Below, one piece after another: positions 44,568 through 55,052 of a DNA stretch of 64,000 nucleotides (within the stretch, counting starts at the first letter, position 1; the number at the start of each line of letters is the position of its first letter). The position numbers and the translations under genes are program-made. The stretch lies in the NCBI RefSeq assembly GCF_000744885.1, contig NZ_JQMV01000003.1, positions 620,001 to 684,000 of the forward strand, written 5' to 3'. The stretch is from Thermus amyloliquefaciens. Lineage in GTDB: Bacteria > Deinococcota > Deinococci > Deinococcales > Thermaceae. The notes beneath the pieces are model-generated. The model searched no databases. It was not told where the DNA came from and worked only from the letters and a program-made list of their open reading frames with translations.

Positions 44568-45622
44568 GGCGTTTCGCTATCCTTTTGCTGGCGATCCTTC
44601 TTTTGGGTTTGGGGGTCTTTTTCCTCAGGCCGAAGCAGGCCCCCGGGGCGGGGGAGACCCTGTACTTCCTGAACTGGGCCGATTACATCCCGGAGGACCT
44701 CATCCGGAAGTTTTCGGCGGAGACCGGGGCCAAGGTGGTCCTGGACACCTTTGAATCCCCCGAGGCCATGCTGGCCAAGCTGAAGGCGGGGGCGGACCGG
44801 GAGTTCTCCTTGGTGGTGGCTCCCGACTACTACGTGCTGCAGATGGCCCGGGAGGGGCTCATCGCCCCCTTGGAGAAGGAGAGGCTCGGGAACCTGGCCA
44901 ACCTGGACCCCTTCTTCCTGGACCCTCCCTATGACCCCGGCCTCCGGTACTCCGTCCCCTACCTCTGGGGCACCACGGGCCTGGCCTACAGGGAGGACCT
45001 GGTGAAGGGGAGCGTGGACTCCTACGCGGTTCTCTTTGACCCCGCCCGGAGCGTGGGGCCCTTCCTCCTCCTGGACGAGATGCGGGAGACCATCGGGGCG
45101 GCCTTGAAGTACCTGGGCTACTCGGTGAACACCACGGACCCCGAGGCCTTGGAGAAGGCCAAGGGGCTTCTCCTCGAGGCCAAGCGCCGCTCCGTGGGCT
45201 TCGCCGGGGGGGTGGAGGCCCTAAACCGGATCCTGGGCGGGGATGCGGCGGTGGCCCTGGCCTACTCCGGGGATGTGCTCCAGGCCAGGCAGGAGGACGA
45301 AAGGCTCCGCTATGCGATCCCCAAGGAGGGCAGCACCCTTTGGACCGACGCCCTGGTGGTCCTCAAGCGGGGGCCCAGCCAGGATCTGGCCTACCGCTTT
45401 ATCAACTTCTTGCTGGAACCGGAAAACGCCGCCGCCTTGGCGGAGTACACCCATTACGCCACCCCCGTGGCCAAGGCCCTTCCCCTTCTCCCCGAGGCCA
45501 TGCGCCAGGACCCCACGGTCTTCCCCCCGGAGGAGGTGCGGCAGAAGCTGGAGTACCTCAAGGACCTGGGCCCGGACATCGCCCTCTATGACCGGGTCTG
45601 GACCGAGGTAAAGGCCCGCTAA
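44564..45622 (+). CDS. potD: Spermidine/putrescine-binding protein
   Basis: 352 residues. N-terminal signal or anchor helix (4-21) without a lipobox Cys, then the family opening LYFLNWADYIPEDLIRKF and the polyamine-site region with DYYVLQMAREG and YLWGTTGLAYREDLV. Captures polyamines outside the membrane for PotABC. Polyamines are abundant in Thermus, where they stabilise nucleic acids at high temperature. Confidence 0.94.
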   Translation: MRRFAILLLAILLLGLGVFFLRPKQAPGAGETLYFLNWADYIPEDLIRKFSAETGAKVVLDTFESPEAMLAKLKAGADREFSLVVAPDYYVLQMAREGLIAPLEKERLGNLANLDPFFLDPPYDPGLRYSVPYLWGTTGLAYREDLVKGSVDSYAVLFDPARSVGPFLLLDEMRETIGAALKYLGYSVNTTDPEALEKAKGLLLEAKRRSVGFAGGVEALNRILGGDAAVALAYSGDVLQARQEDERLRYAIPKEGSTLWTDALVVLKRGPSQDLAYRFINFLLEPENAAALAEYTHYATPVAKALPLLPEAMRQDPTVFPPEEVRQKLEYLKDLGPDIALYDRVWTEVKAR

Positions 45623-45645
45623 ACGCGGGTTGCGGGAGGCGGGGC

Positions 45646-45651
45646 TATACT
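45646..45651 (+). promoter_or_regulatory. Leaderless -10 box of cytochrome c gene
   Basis: TATACT followed by GGGCCC and the ATG. Confidence 0.6.
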
Positions 45652-45657
45652 GGGCCC

Positions 45658-46065
45658 ATGAAGGCCAAGGTCCTTTTCTTCCTCCTGGGCCTGGTCCTAG
45701 GGGGGCTCGGGACGGCGGCCCAGGGGGTGGAGGGCCTCTGGTCCCGCTACTGCGCCCAGTGCCACGGCCCCCGGGCCCAGGGGGTGCGGCCCTACCCGGG
45801 CCTGCAGGGGGCGGTGCCCCTCTTCGCCACCCCCGAGGGGCGGCGCTACCTGGTCCTGGTGGTCCTCTACGGCAAAAAGGGGGAGGGGGAGGCGGGGCTC
45901 ATGCCCGGCTTCGCCCAGCTCAAGGACGAGGAGCTTGCCGCCCTTCTGAACCACCTAAAGGCCCTGCTCCAGGTGAAGGGGGATCCCTTCACCCCGGAGG
46001 AGGTGCGCAAGGGGCGAGGCTTGAACCTCACCCCGGATGCGGTGAAGCGGCCGGAGGGGCCTTAA
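45658..46065 (+). CDS. Monohaem cytochrome c
   Basis: 135 residues: signal peptide (1-22), haem motif CAQCH (C32, C35, H36) and a probable axial Met82 in GLMPGFAQL. Exported class I cytochrome c carrying electrons outside the membrane. A tail of about 25 residues after the haem fold is unassigned. The partner oxidase or donor is not encoded nearby. Confidence 0.9.
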   Translation: MKAKVLFFLLGLVLGGLGTAAQGVEGLWSRYCAQCHGPRAQGVRPYPGLQGAVPLFATPEGRRYLVLVVLYGKKGEGEAGLMPGFAQLKDEELAALLNHLKALLQVKGDPFTPEEVRKGRGLNLTPDAVKRPEGP

Positions 46066-46099
46066 GTACCCCGTGGTGGCCCAAGCCACCACGGGGTAC
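46066..46099. repeat. Dispersed palindromic repeat, copy 4 (perfect hairpin)
   Basis: Perfect 15-bp arms (46066-46080 and 46085-46099) with a CCAA loop, directly between the convergent cytochrome and ilvD stop codons. Its core is the reverse complement of copy 2. It may act as a bidirectional terminator. Confidence 0.75.
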
Positions 46100-46106
46100 C
46101 GACTCG

Positions 46107-47777
46107 TCACGCTTCGGGGTCTTGGAGCACCGCCCCCTGGTCCGCCTGCGCCACCAAAGCGGCGTAGCGGGCGAAGAGGCCGTGGCGGAACGCCGGGGGA
46201 CGGGGTTGCCAGCGTTCCTGCCGCTTCCGCAGCTCCTCCTCGGGGAGGAGCACCTCCAAAAGCCGGTTTTCCACGTCGATCCGCACCCGGTCCCCCTCCT
46301 CCAGGAGGGCGATGGGCCCGCCCACGAAGGCCTCGGGGGCGATGTGGCCGATCATGAGCCCCCGGGTGCCCCCGGAGAAGCGGCCGTCGGTGAGGAGGGC
46401 CACCTCCGGGCCCAGGCCTTCCCCCACCAGGGCGCTGGTGACGGAGAGCATCTCGGGCATGCCGGGTGCCCCCTTGGGCCCCACGTAGCGGATGACCAGC
46501 ACATCCCCCGGGCGGATCCCTCCCCCGAGGACCTTTTCCATGGCCGCCTCCTCCGAGTCAAAAACCCGGGCGGGGCCCTCAAAGAAGGTGCGCTCGGTGC
46601 CGGCGAGCTTGAGCACGGCCCCCCTGGGGGCGAGGTTCCCCTTGAGCACCACCAGGCCCCCGTGGGGCTTCAGGGCCTGTTCCACCGGGAAGACCACCTG
46701 CTGGCCCTCCCTTTCCCGGTAGGCCCTTTCCACCTCCTCGGCCAGGGTCCTGCCGGTGAGGGTGCGCTCGTCCCCGTGGAGGAGGCCCGCCTCCAGGAGC
46801 CTCTTGAAGACCAAGGCGGTCCCCCCGGCCTCGTAGAGCTCAAAGGCGGTGTAGGTGCCCCAGGGCCTGAGGTCGGCGATGACCGGGGTCTTGCGGGAGA
46901 CCTGGTCAAAGTCGTCCAGGCTGAGCTCCACCCCCGCTTCTTTGGCCAGGGCCAGGAGGTGGAGCACGGCGTTGGTGCTTCCCCCGGTGGCGGCCACGGC
47001 GGCGATGGCGTTGAGGAAGCTCCTGCGGGTGAGGAAGTCCCTGGGCTTCCAGTCCCGGGCGATGGCCTCGGCCAGAATGCGGCCCGCCTCCCGGGTGGCC
47101 CTCGGCTTCTCGGGGTGCACGGCGGGGATGGCGTTGTAACCCACGGGGGAGAGGCCCAGGGCCTCGAGGGCCATGGCCATGGTGTTGGCGGTGTACTGGC
47201 CGCCGCAGGCCCCGGGGCCGGGGATGGCCCGGCGCTCGATCTCCAAAAGCTCCTCCTCGGTGATCTTCCCCGCCGCCCTCTGCCCCACCGCCTCAAACAC
47301 GGAAACGATGGTGAGCTTCCGCCCCTGCCACTCCCCGGGGGCGATGGTGCCCCCGTAGAGGACCATGCCCGGTACCCCGCTCCGGATCACCCCCATGGCC
47401 CCGCCGGGGATGGTCTTGTCGCAGGCGGAGAGGGCCACCATCCCGTCGTAGAGGTAGCCCTGGGCGATGAGCTCCACGCTGTCGGCGATCACCTCGCGGC
47501 TCACCAGGCTCGCCCGCATCCCAGGAGTACCCATGCTGATGCCGTCGGAGATGGCGGGGGCCCCGAACTCAAAGGGGAAGACCCCGGCCTCCTTGAGCCC
47601 CGCCTTCACGTCCAGGGCCAGCTGGCGGAGGTGGAAGTTGCAGGGCATCCCGTCGGTGAAGGTGTTCACCACCCCCACGAAGGGCCTCTGGAAGTCCTCG
47701 TCCCCTACCCCCACCGCCCGGAGCATGGCCCGGGCGGGGGCCTGCTGCAAGCCTTTTTTGATACGGTCCGATCTCAT
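46107..47777 (-). CDS. ilvD: Dihydroxy-acid dehydratase
   Basis: 556-residue iron-sulfur enzyme converting dihydroxyisovalerate and its methyl homologue to 2-keto acids for Val, Ile and Leu. [30 protein letters not shown] and [11 protein letters not shown] carry the cluster and substrate signatures (Cys in each of the first two). It is the last gene of the leu operon, overlapping the SDR gene by 4 bp. Confidence 0.96.
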   Translation of the reverse strand: MRSDRIKKGLQQAPARAMLRAVGVGDEDFQRPFVGVVNTFTDGMPCNFHLRQLALDVKAGLKEAGVFPFEFGAPAISDGISMGTPGMRASLVSREVIADSVELIAQGYLYDGMVALSACDKTIPGGAMGVIRSGVPGMVLYGGTIAPGEWQGRKLTIVSVFEAVGQRAAGKITEEELLEIERRAIPGPGACGGQYTANTMAMALEALGLSPVGYNAIPAVHPEKPRATREAGRILAEAIARDWKPRDFLTRRSFLNAIAAVAATGGSTNAVLHLLALAKEAGVELSLDDFDQVSRKTPVIADLRPWGTYTAFELYEAGGTALVFKRLLEAGLLHGDERTLTGRTLAEEVERAYREREGQQVVFPVEQALKPHGGLVVLKGNLAPRGAVLKLAGTERTFFEGPARVFDSEEAAMEKVLGGGIRPGDVLVIRYVGPKGAPGMPEMLSVTSALVGEGLGPEVALLTDGRFSGGTRGLMIGHIAPEAFVGGPIALLEEGDRVRIDVENRLLEVLLPEEELRKRQERWQPRPPAFRHGLFARYAALVAQADQGAVLQDPEA

Positions 47778-48508
47778 GCGTCCCTCCAGGTGGCGATCCT
47801 GCCATGAAACTGCCGGGCCCTGGGCAGAAGGCGCACCAGGGCCTGGGCCGCCTCCTTGGGGTTTAGGAGGCGGCCTTCCTCCTTGTAGCCGCGAAAAACC
47901 CGATGGAGCACCGGGGCGGCGCTTCCTTGGGCCTCCCGGGCCTGGCGCTGCATCTCGGTTTCCACCACCCCGGGGCGGTAGATGAAGCAGGCCACCTCGG
48001 GCACCTCCGCGGCCAGCTGCCGGGCCAGGTGCTCCTCCGCCGCCTTGGCCACCGCATAGGCCCCGATCCCGGGGAGGTTGCTTTCCGCCGCTCCGGAGCC
48101 CACGTACACCGCCACCCCTTCCCCCTTTTTCCGGAGAAGGGGGTAGGCGTAGCGGGCCAGCTGGTAGCCGGCCAGGAGGTTGGCCTCGAGGACCTCCAGG
48201 AAGAGGGGCTCGGCCAGCTCGTAGACCAAGGGCCCCGGGTGCAACACCCCGGCGTTGTGGATGTAACCGTAAAACCCCCCCAAGGCCTCCGCCTTTTGCA
48301 CCAGCCCCTCAGCCACCTGGGCCTGCCCGGCGCTTCCCGCCACCCATTCCGCCCTAACCCCCAGGGCGCGCACCGCCTCGCCCACCTCCCGTAGCGCCCC
48401 TTCCGAGCGGGCGTTCAGCACCAGGTCGTAGCCCGCCTTAGCCAGCTCCAGGGCCAAGGCCCGGCCGATGCCGCGGCTGGCCCCGGTGAGGATCAGGGTC
48501 TTTCTCAT
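47774..48508 (-). CDS. Short-chain dehydrogenase/reductase
   Basis: 244 residues with a Rossmann [14 protein letters not shown] in [10 protein letters not shown], catalytic Ser in VGSGAAESN and YxxxK in YAVAKAAEE. An NAD(P)-dependent oxidoreductase whose substrate cannot be named. It sits between the Uma2 genes and ilvD with 4-bp overlaps on both sides. Confidence 0.92.
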   Translation of the reverse strand: MRKTLILTGASRGIGRALALELAKAGYDLVLNARSEGALREVGEAVRALGVRAEWVAGSAGQAQVAEGLVQKAEALGGFYGYIHNAGVLHPGPLVYELAEPLFLEVLEANLLAGYQLARYAYPLLRKKGEGVAVYVGSGAAESNLPGIGAYAVAKAAEEHLARQLAAEVPEVACFIYRPGVVETEMQRQAREAQGSAAPVLHRVFRGYKEEGRLLNPKEAAQALVRLLPRARQFHGRIATWRDA

Positions 48509-49038
48509 AAGAGCTCCCCCAAGGGGATGGCGATCCCCATAAAGGTTACGGTGTCCTCAGGGCCTAGGGTCCGCACCTCCCGGTACCCCTCCCCCGCGGG
48601 CTCCCGGTGGACCCAAAGGCGCCTTCCCGGAAGGTCCGCCACCCAGACCTCGGGCACCCCGCCCTTGGCGTAAAGGGGCACCTTCACCCCCAGGTCGTAG
48701 GCCAAAGAGGTTTCCGCCACCTCCACCACCAAAAGGGCGTCCTTCCCCTCCGGTAGCCCTTCCTCGTAGAAGTCGGGCCGGGGCGGCAGCAGGGCGAGAT
48801 CGGGGTAGAGCTCCGACTTTCCCACCACCAGGGGGCTTTGCACAAAGAGGATGGCCTTTTCCGGAACCAAGGGGGCGAGGAGGGCGGTGAGCCTGGCCAC
48901 CTTGGCCGCGTGACGCTTGCCGATAGGGCTCATCTCCAGGAGTTCTCCTTCCACCAGTTCCAGCCTCAGGTCCTCGGGGAAGACCCCGGCCTCCACCATG
49001 CGGTGGAACTCGTCCAGGGAGATCCGGTGGCGGGTCAC
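48505..49038 (-). CDS. Uma2 family endonuclease-like protein (DUF820), copy 2
   Basis: 177 residues of the Uma2/DUF820 restriction-endonuclease fold. Active-site-like pattern: YPDLALL with D near 90, VVEVAETSLAYDLGVKVPLYA (E, K) near 120, and VPEVWVADL. It resembles the neighbouring copy over its full length, so a tandem duplication is likely. Family function is largely unknown. Confidence 0.9.
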   Translation of the reverse strand: MTRHRISLDEFHRMVEAGVFPEDLRLELVEGELLEMSPIGKRHAAKVARLTALLAPLVPEKAILFVQSPLVVGKSELYPDLALLPPRPDFYEEGLPEGKDALLVVEVAETSLAYDLGVKVPLYAKGGVPEVWVADLPGRRLWVHREPAGEGYREVRTLGPEDTVTFMGIAIPLGELL

Positions 49039-49568
49039 GGCAGGACCTCCTTCACCGGGATTTTGAGCCCCAGCACCTCCAGTTCGTCCTCCTCGAGGGT
49101 TTGCCGTTCGCCGTAGCCTCCCCCAGCGGGTTTGCGGAAGACGTGCACCCGGTCCCGCACCAGGTCCACCACCCAGACCTCGGGCACCCCGGCCTGGGCG
49201 TAAAGGGGCACCTTGACGTTCAGGTCGTAGTCCAGGGAGGTTTCCCCCACCTCCACCACCAAGAGGGCGTCTTGGGCCTCGGGGAGCCGGTCCCGGTAGG
49301 CGGTCCTGGGGGGGCGGAGGAGGGCCAGGTCCGGGTAGACCTCCGTGTCCGGGGGCAGGACCAGGGGGTTTTGCACGGAAAGGACCGCCCGCCCCCGAAG
49401 GGGGGAGAGGAGGTCCACCAAGGTGTTGAGGACGTAGGCGTGGCGTTTTCCGATGGGGCTCATCTCTAGAATCTCTCCTCGCACAAGCTCCACCCGGGCA
49501 TCCTCGGGGAGGATGCCGGCTTCGGCCATGCGGTGGAACTCCTCGGCGGTAAAGCGGTGGCGGAGCAT
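49035..49568 (-). CDS. Uma2 family endonuclease-like protein (DUF820), copy 1
   Basis: 177 residues, the same length as the adjacent copy and similar throughout (FTAEEFHRMAEAGILPEDAR, LEMSPIGKRHAYV, VVEVGETSLDYDLNVKVPLYA). It starts 5 bases after leuB ends and overlaps the second copy by 4 bp. It keeps the acidic and lysine residues of the putative nuclease site. Confidence 0.9.
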   Translation of the reverse strand: MLRHRFTAEEFHRMAEAGILPEDARVELVRGEILEMSPIGKRHAYVLNTLVDLLSPLRGRAVLSVQNPLVLPPDTEVYPDLALLRPPRTAYRDRLPEAQDALLVVEVGETSLDYDLNVKVPLYAQAGVPEVWVVDLVRDRVHVFRKPAGGGYGERQTLEEDELEVLGLKIPVKEVLP

Positions 49569-49573
49569 TTTCC

Positions 49574-51213
<1,640 letters not shown>

Positions 51214-51216
51214 GCT

Positions 51217-52629
51217 TTACCTCCCGATGCCAAACACCTCGCGGGCGTCCGCGATCTCGCCCGCCACCGCCGCCGCCGCCACCATGAGGGGGCTCATGAG
51301 GACCGTGCGCCCCCTGGGGCTTCCCATGCGCCCCTTGTAGTTGCGGTTGGAGGAGCTGGCGGCCAGCTCGTCCCCCTGGAGGCGGTCCGGGTTCATGGCC
51401 AGGCACATGGAGCACCCCGGGTTCCGCCACTCAAACCCCGCCTCGCGGAAGACCTCGGCGATGCCCTCCTCCTCGGCCTTCTTGGCCACCCACTCCGAGC
51501 CCGGCACCACCAGGGCCCTCACCCCCTTCTTCACCTTGTGCCCCTTGAGGAAGCGGGCCACCTCGCGCAGGTCCGAAAGCCGGGCGTTGGTGCAGCTGCC
51601 GATGAAGGCCACCTGGATGGGCACCCCCTTGATGGGCTGCCCGGGCCTCAGGCCCATGTAGGCCAAGGCCTCCTCGGCCAGGGGGCGTTCCTCCTCGGGA
51701 AGCTCCTCCAGGAGGGGGACCCTGCCGTCAATGGGCACCGCCTGCCCGGGGTTGATGCCCCAGGTGACCGTGGGGGGGATCTCCTCGGCGCGGAAGGTGA
51801 CCACGTCGTCGTAAGGGGCATCGGGGTCGGAGGCGAAGCTCCGCCAGCGCCTTTTGGCCTCCTCCCACTCCGCCCCCTTGGGGCTAAAGGGGCGGCCCTC
51901 GAGGTAGGCGAAGGTGGTCTCGTCGGGGTTCACGTAGCCGATGCGGGCCCCGCCCTCAATGGACATGTTGCAAAGGGTCATGCGGCTTTCCATGTCCATG
52001 GCCTCCACCGCGCTTCCCCCATACTCGTAGGCGTAGCCCAGGCCCCCCTTCACCCCCAGGTGGCGGATGATGTGCAGGATCACGTCCTTGGCGTAAACCC
52101 CAGGGGAGAGCTTCCCTTCCACGTTGATGCGCCGCACCTTGAGCTTCTGGGCCGCCAGGGTTTGGGTGGCCAGCACGTCCCGCACCTGGCTGGTGCCGAT
52201 GCCGAAGGCCACCGCTCCGAAGGCCCCGTGGGTGGAGGTGTGGGAGTCCCCGCAGGCGATGGTCATCCCCGGCTGGGTCAGGCCCAGCTGGGGCCCGATC
52301 ACGTGCACGATGCCCTGGTTCCCGCTTCCCAGGTCAAAGAAGGTGATCCCGTGCTCCTTGGTGTTTTGCCGGAGGGCCTCCAGCATGCTTTGGGCCAAGG
52401 GGTCCTGGAAGGGCTCGGTGCGGTCGTGGGTGGGGACGATGTGGTCCACGGTGGCGAAGGTGCGGTGGGGGTAGCGCACCTTAAGCCCCAGGTCCCTGAG
52501 CATCCCGAAGGCCTGGGGGCTCGTGACCTCGTGCAGGAGGTGCAGGTCAATGAAAAGCTGGCTTTGGCCGCTTCGCAGCTTCCTCACCTCGTGGGCCTCC
52601 CATACCTTCTCGTAAAGCGTTTTTCCCAT
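51217..52629 (-). CDS. leuC: 3-isopropylmalate dehydratase large subunit
   Basis: 470 residues, aconitase fold with a 4Fe-4S cluster. [14 protein letters not shown] and [12 protein letters not shown] plus [13 protein letters not shown] carry the three cluster cysteines. The ATG ([15 protein letters not shown]) follows a GGGAGGGAG site; the longer frame upstream covers the attenuator. First enzyme gene of the operon, after the leucine leader. Confidence 0.96.
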   Translation of the reverse strand: MGKTLYEKVWEAHEVRKLRSGQSQLFIDLHLLHEVTSPQAFGMLRDLGLKVRYPHRTFATVDHIVPTHDRTEPFQDPLAQSMLEALRQNTKEHGITFFDLGSGNQGIVHVIGPQLGLTQPGMTIACGDSHTSTHGAFGAVAFGIGTSQVRDVLATQTLAAQKLKVRRINVEGKLSPGVYAKDVILHIIRHLGVKGGLGYAYEYGGSAVEAMDMESRMTLCNMSIEGGARIGYVNPDETTFAYLEGRPFSPKGAEWEEAKRRWRSFASDPDAPYDDVVTFRAEEIPPTVTWGINPGQAVPIDGRVPLLEELPEEERPLAEEALAYMGLRPGQPIKGVPIQVAFIGSCTNARLSDLREVARFLKGHKVKKGVRALVVPGSEWVAKKAEEEGIAEVFREAGFEWRNPGCSMCLAMNPDRLQGDELAASSSNRNYKGRMGSPRGRTVLMSPLMVAAAAVAGEIADAREVFGIGR

Positions 52630-52644
52630 GCTCCCTCCCTTTAC

Positions 52645-52673
52645 AAAAATCCCCCGGGTTCTGGGCCCGGGGG
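52645..52673 (-). terminator. Attenuator terminator of leu operon
   Basis: Stem 52651-52658 with 52666-52673 (8 bp, GC only), 7-base loop, then ATTTTT in the transcript. GGGCCCGG at the end of the leader frame can pair over 8 bp with CCGGGCCC in this hairpin as a candidate antiterminator. Confidence 0.75.
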
Positions 52674-52690
52674 AAAGCAACAGGGCTTCC

Positions 52691-52738
52691 CTAAGCCGGG
52701 CCCGCCCGGCCTAGGTCTAGCAGGAAGCCCCGCCGCAT
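52691..52738 (-). CDS. Leucine leader peptide of leu operon
   Basis: 15-residue frame [15 protein letters not shown]. Three Leu codons lie in four positions (CTG CTA GAC CTA), two of them CTA, rare in this GC-rich genome. It lies 8 bases after the -10 box and before the terminator, as in amino-acid attenuators. Function inferred from layout. Confidence 0.7.
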   Translation of the reverse strand: MRRGFLLDLGRAGPA

Positions 52739-52746
52739 TGCCCTAT

Positions 52747-52775
52747 AGCCTAAGCCTCCCCTGCCTCAGGGTCAA
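52747..52775 (-). promoter_or_regulatory. Promoter of leu operon
   Basis: -35 TTGACC (52770-52775), 17-bp spacer, -10 TAGGCT (52747-52752). Confidence 0.75.
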
Positions 52776-52792
52776 GGGCTTGGCGCTAGGGC

Positions 52793-52821
52793 TTGACGAG
52801 AAGAAGGGCCTTCCGTACAAT
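52793..52821 (+). promoter_or_regulatory. Promoter of tRNA-Leu
   Basis: -35 TTGACG (52793-52798), 17-bp spacer, -10 TACAAT (52816-52821). Divergent from the leu operon promoter. Confidence 0.75.
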
Positions 52822-52834
52822 GACCCTTGCGTCT

Positions 52835-52921
52835 GCCGGGGTGGCGGAATTGGTAGACGCGCACGATTCAGGGTCGTGTGTCCTCGCGGACGTGCGGGTT
52901 CAAGTCCCGCCCCCGGCACCA
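52835..52921 (+). tRNA. tRNA-Leu (anticodon CAG)
   Basis: 87 bases including an encoded CCA. Acceptor arms GCCGGGG and CCCCGGC pair, the anticodon stem CACGA/TCGTG encloses TTCAGGG (anticodon CAG), there is a long variable arm as in class II tRNAs, and GGTTCAAGTCC forms the T loop. Reads CTG leucine codons. Confidence 0.97.
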
Positions 52922-52922
52922 A

Positions 52923-52952
52923 AGGGCCCCCGGAAGGGGGCCTTAGGCTTTT
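52923..52952 (+). terminator. Terminator after tRNA-Leu
   Basis: GGCCCCC/GGGGGCC stem with a GGAA loop, then CTTTT; it ends two bases before the trpS -10 box. Confidence 0.75.
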
Positions 52953-52954
52953 GC

Positions 52955-52960
52955 TACACT
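52955..52960 (+). promoter_or_regulatory. Leaderless -10 box of trpS
   Basis: TACACT, 7 bases before the ATG. Confidence 0.5.
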
Positions 52961-52967
52961 GAGGCCC

Positions 52968-53981
52968 ATGACGCGGGTTCTCTCCGGCATCCAGCCCTCG
53001 GGGGAGATCCACATCGGCAACTACCTGGGGGCCATCAAGCAGTGGGTGGAGCTGGGGGAGAGGCTGGGGCGGGAGGCCTTCTTCTGCATCGTGGACTACC
53101 ACGCCCTCACCAACCCCCTGGCCTACGACCCCCAGACCTTGGCCCGGCGTACCTTTGAGGCCGCCTTGGTGAACATGGCCGCGGGGCTCAACCCCGAGAA
53201 GGTCACCCTCTTCGTCCAGTCCCACGTGCCCGAGCACACGGAGCTCGCCTGGGTCTTCACCACCCTCACCCCCTTGGGGGACCTCACCCGCATGACCCAG
53301 TTCAAGGACAAGGCCGCGAAGCAGGAGGCGGTCTGGTCGGGCCTCCTCATGTACCCCGTGTTGCAGGCGGCGGACATCCTCATCTACAAGGCGGACACCG
53401 TGCCCGTGGGGGAGGACCAGGTGCAGCACATTGAGCTCACCCGGGAGATCGCCAGGCGCTTCAACGCCCTCTTTGGGGAGACCTTCCCCGAGCCCAAGGC
53501 CCTCCTGAACCCCGAGGCCCCCCGGGTGCCGGGCATAGACGGCAAGGCCAAGATGAGCAAATCCCTGGGGAACACCATCGGCCTCCTGGAGGACGAGGGG
53601 AGCATCTGGGAGAAGATCCGCCACCTGCCCGACGACCCCCAGCGCATCCGCCTCTCCGACCCCGGGGACCCGGGGCGCACCGTGGTCTTCACCTACCTCT
53701 CCTACTTCGCCCCCAAGGAGCTGGTGGAGGTCTTGAAGGAGGAGTACCGGAAGGCGGGGGTGGGGACCTTGGTGGTGAAGCGGATCCTCTTTGAGGAGAT
53801 GATGAAGGTCCTAAGGCCCATCCGCCAGCGGGCGGAGGAGCTCAAGAAGGACCCCGACTACGTGATGGACGCCCTCCTGGAAGGGGCCAGGCGGGCCCGG
53901 GCGGTGGCGGCGGCCACCATGGAGGAGGTGCGGGAGAAGGTGGGGCTCCTTCTCCCCAGCAAGCGCCCGGTGCTTCGGTGA
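52968..53981 (+). CDS. trpS: Tryptophanyl-tRNA synthetase
   Basis: 337-residue class I synthetase charging tRNA-Trp. HIGH-type motif PSGEIHIGNYLGA near residue 10 and KMSKS in KAKMSKSLGN near 195. Length is typical. It has its own leaderless-type promoter after the tRNA-Leu terminator and overlaps scpA by 4 bp. Confidence 0.96.
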   Translation: MTRVLSGIQPSGEIHIGNYLGAIKQWVELGERLGREAFFCIVDYHALTNPLAYDPQTLARRTFEAALVNMAAGLNPEKVTLFVQSHVPEHTELAWVFTTLTPLGDLTRMTQFKDKAAKQEAVWSGLLMYPVLQAADILIYKADTVPVGEDQVQHIELTREIARRFNALFGETFPEPKALLNPEAPRVPGIDGKAKMSKSLGNTIGLLEDEGSIWEKIRHLPDDPQRIRLSDPGDPGRTVVFTYLSYFAPKELVEVLKEEYRKAGVGTLVVKRILFEEMMKVLRPIRQRAEELKKDPDYVMDALLEGARRARAVAAATMEEVREKVGLLLPSKRPVLR

Positions 53982-54628
53982 TCCGGCTGGAGTTTCCCGG
54001 GTTTTCCGGGACCCCGGAGGAGCTCCGGGAGGCCCTGAGGCGGGGAAGGCTTTCCCCCCGGGGGCTTCCCCTTCTCCTCATCGTGGAGCAGGCCCTTGGC
54101 CAGGTGCCCGAGGACCTCAGGGCCCGGGCGGAGCTTCTTCCCCTTTTGGCCGAGCTTTTGGTGCTGAAGCTTTCCCCGGAGAAGGCCCTTACCCCCAAGG
54201 AGGAGGGGGAGGAGGCCCCCATCGTGCGGGTGCTGGTGGACCTCTCCGAGACCGTGGCCTTCCTGGAGGAGCGCCTTAGGCGGCGGAGCCGGCTCCTTCC
54301 CGTGGCCCCGCCCCCGGTGCCCCGGCCTGCCTTGCGCCTTCCCCCCAAGGCCCTGAAGGAGGTGGCCCAGTCCTTCCGCAAGGCGGTGCTGGCCTTGCCC
54401 CAGGAGGCCTTTGGCCTGCGGGAGGCCTGGGAGCGGCTGAAGGGCCTCCTTAGGGGGCGGGTGGCCTTCCACCGCCTACCCTTACGGGGCTGGGGGGAGC
54501 AGGCGGTGGGCTTCGCGGCGCTTTTGGAGGCCCACCGGCTGGGCCTGGTGCGCCTCGAGCAGGAGGAGGCCTTCGGCCCCTTGTGGGTGGAGGCGGAAGG
54601 GGCGGTGGAGGAGCGGCGTCTTGCTTAG
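53978..54628 (+). CDS. scpA: Segregation and condensation protein A
   Basis: 216-residue kleisin subunit that bridges the SMC heads with ScpB. The N-terminal helical part (EELREALRRGRLSPRGLPLLLIVEQ) and the C-terminal winged helix (about 165-215) are recognisable; a charged, Pro-rich middle links them. GTG start overlapping the trpS stop. Shorter than many ScpA proteins (about 250). Confidence 0.85.
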   Translation: MIRLEFPGFSGTPEELREALRRGRLSPRGLPLLLIVEQALGQVPEDLRARAELLPLLAELLVLKLSPEKALTPKEEGEEAPIVRVLVDLSETVAFLEERLRRRSRLLPVAPPPVPRPALRLPPKALKEVAQSFRKAVLALPQEAFGLREAWERLKGLLRGRVAFHRLPLRGWGEQAVGFAALLEAHRLGLVRLEQEEAFGPLWVEAEGAVEERRLA

Positions 54629-54630
54629 CA

Positions 54631-54984
54631 GAGCAGGTGGTCTCTGGCGAAGACCCTCACCCCGAGCGGCCCTCCCTGGTGGTGCGCCTGCCCTTGGGGG
54701 CCCTTTACGAGGGCGTGGGGCTTGCCTAGGTGGAGCTGCTACGCCTCCACCTGACCCCTGAGGAGGACGCCCCGCTGCGGGAACGGAAGACCTACTCCCT
54801 GGTGCCCCAAGCGTGCCTGTGGGGAAGCCCTCATCTGACCCCGGTGGAGACGGCGTGGCGACGGGTGGAGGGGTGGCCCTTGCCGCGGCGGGGCTAGGGG
54901 GGTGTGGCGGAGTTATGGGGGGCGTTGCGGGAGTTGGGGGAGCCTTTGGGGAGGGATGGGGAAAGTCTATGCGCGGGCACTTAA
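54631..54984 (+). pseudogene. Decayed gene with two in-frame amber stops
   Basis: One frame runs for about 118 codons with protein-like composition (VVRLPLGALYEGVGLA; VELLRLHLTPEEDAPLRERK; VAELWGALRELGEPLGRDGE) broken only by TAG at 54727 and 54895. No start codon is obvious and no family is recognised. Probably a remnant, possibly of a transferred or duplicated gene. Confidence 0.45.
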
Positions 54985-55003
54985 GCCTCCTGCTCTAAAA
55001 CAA

Positions 55004-55027
55004 GGGACAGGGGTTATCCCCTGTCCC
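55004..55027 (-). terminator. Terminator after pilin gene
   Basis: Perfect 10-bp stem (55004-55013 with 55018-55027), 4-base loop, then TTGTTTTAG in the minus-strand transcript. Confidence 0.85.
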
Positions 55028-55052
55028 CGAACGCCGGTGCTTACTGAGAGGA

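Noticed and set aside
45630-47807. 725-codon plus-strand frame over cytochrome c and ilvD
   Set aside because: Antisense to ilvD with a repetitive Gly/Glu/Pro/His sequence; a GC artefact.
54813-54998. 61-codon Gly/Val-rich frame
   Set aside because: Out of frame with the better pseudogene reading and compositionally biased.
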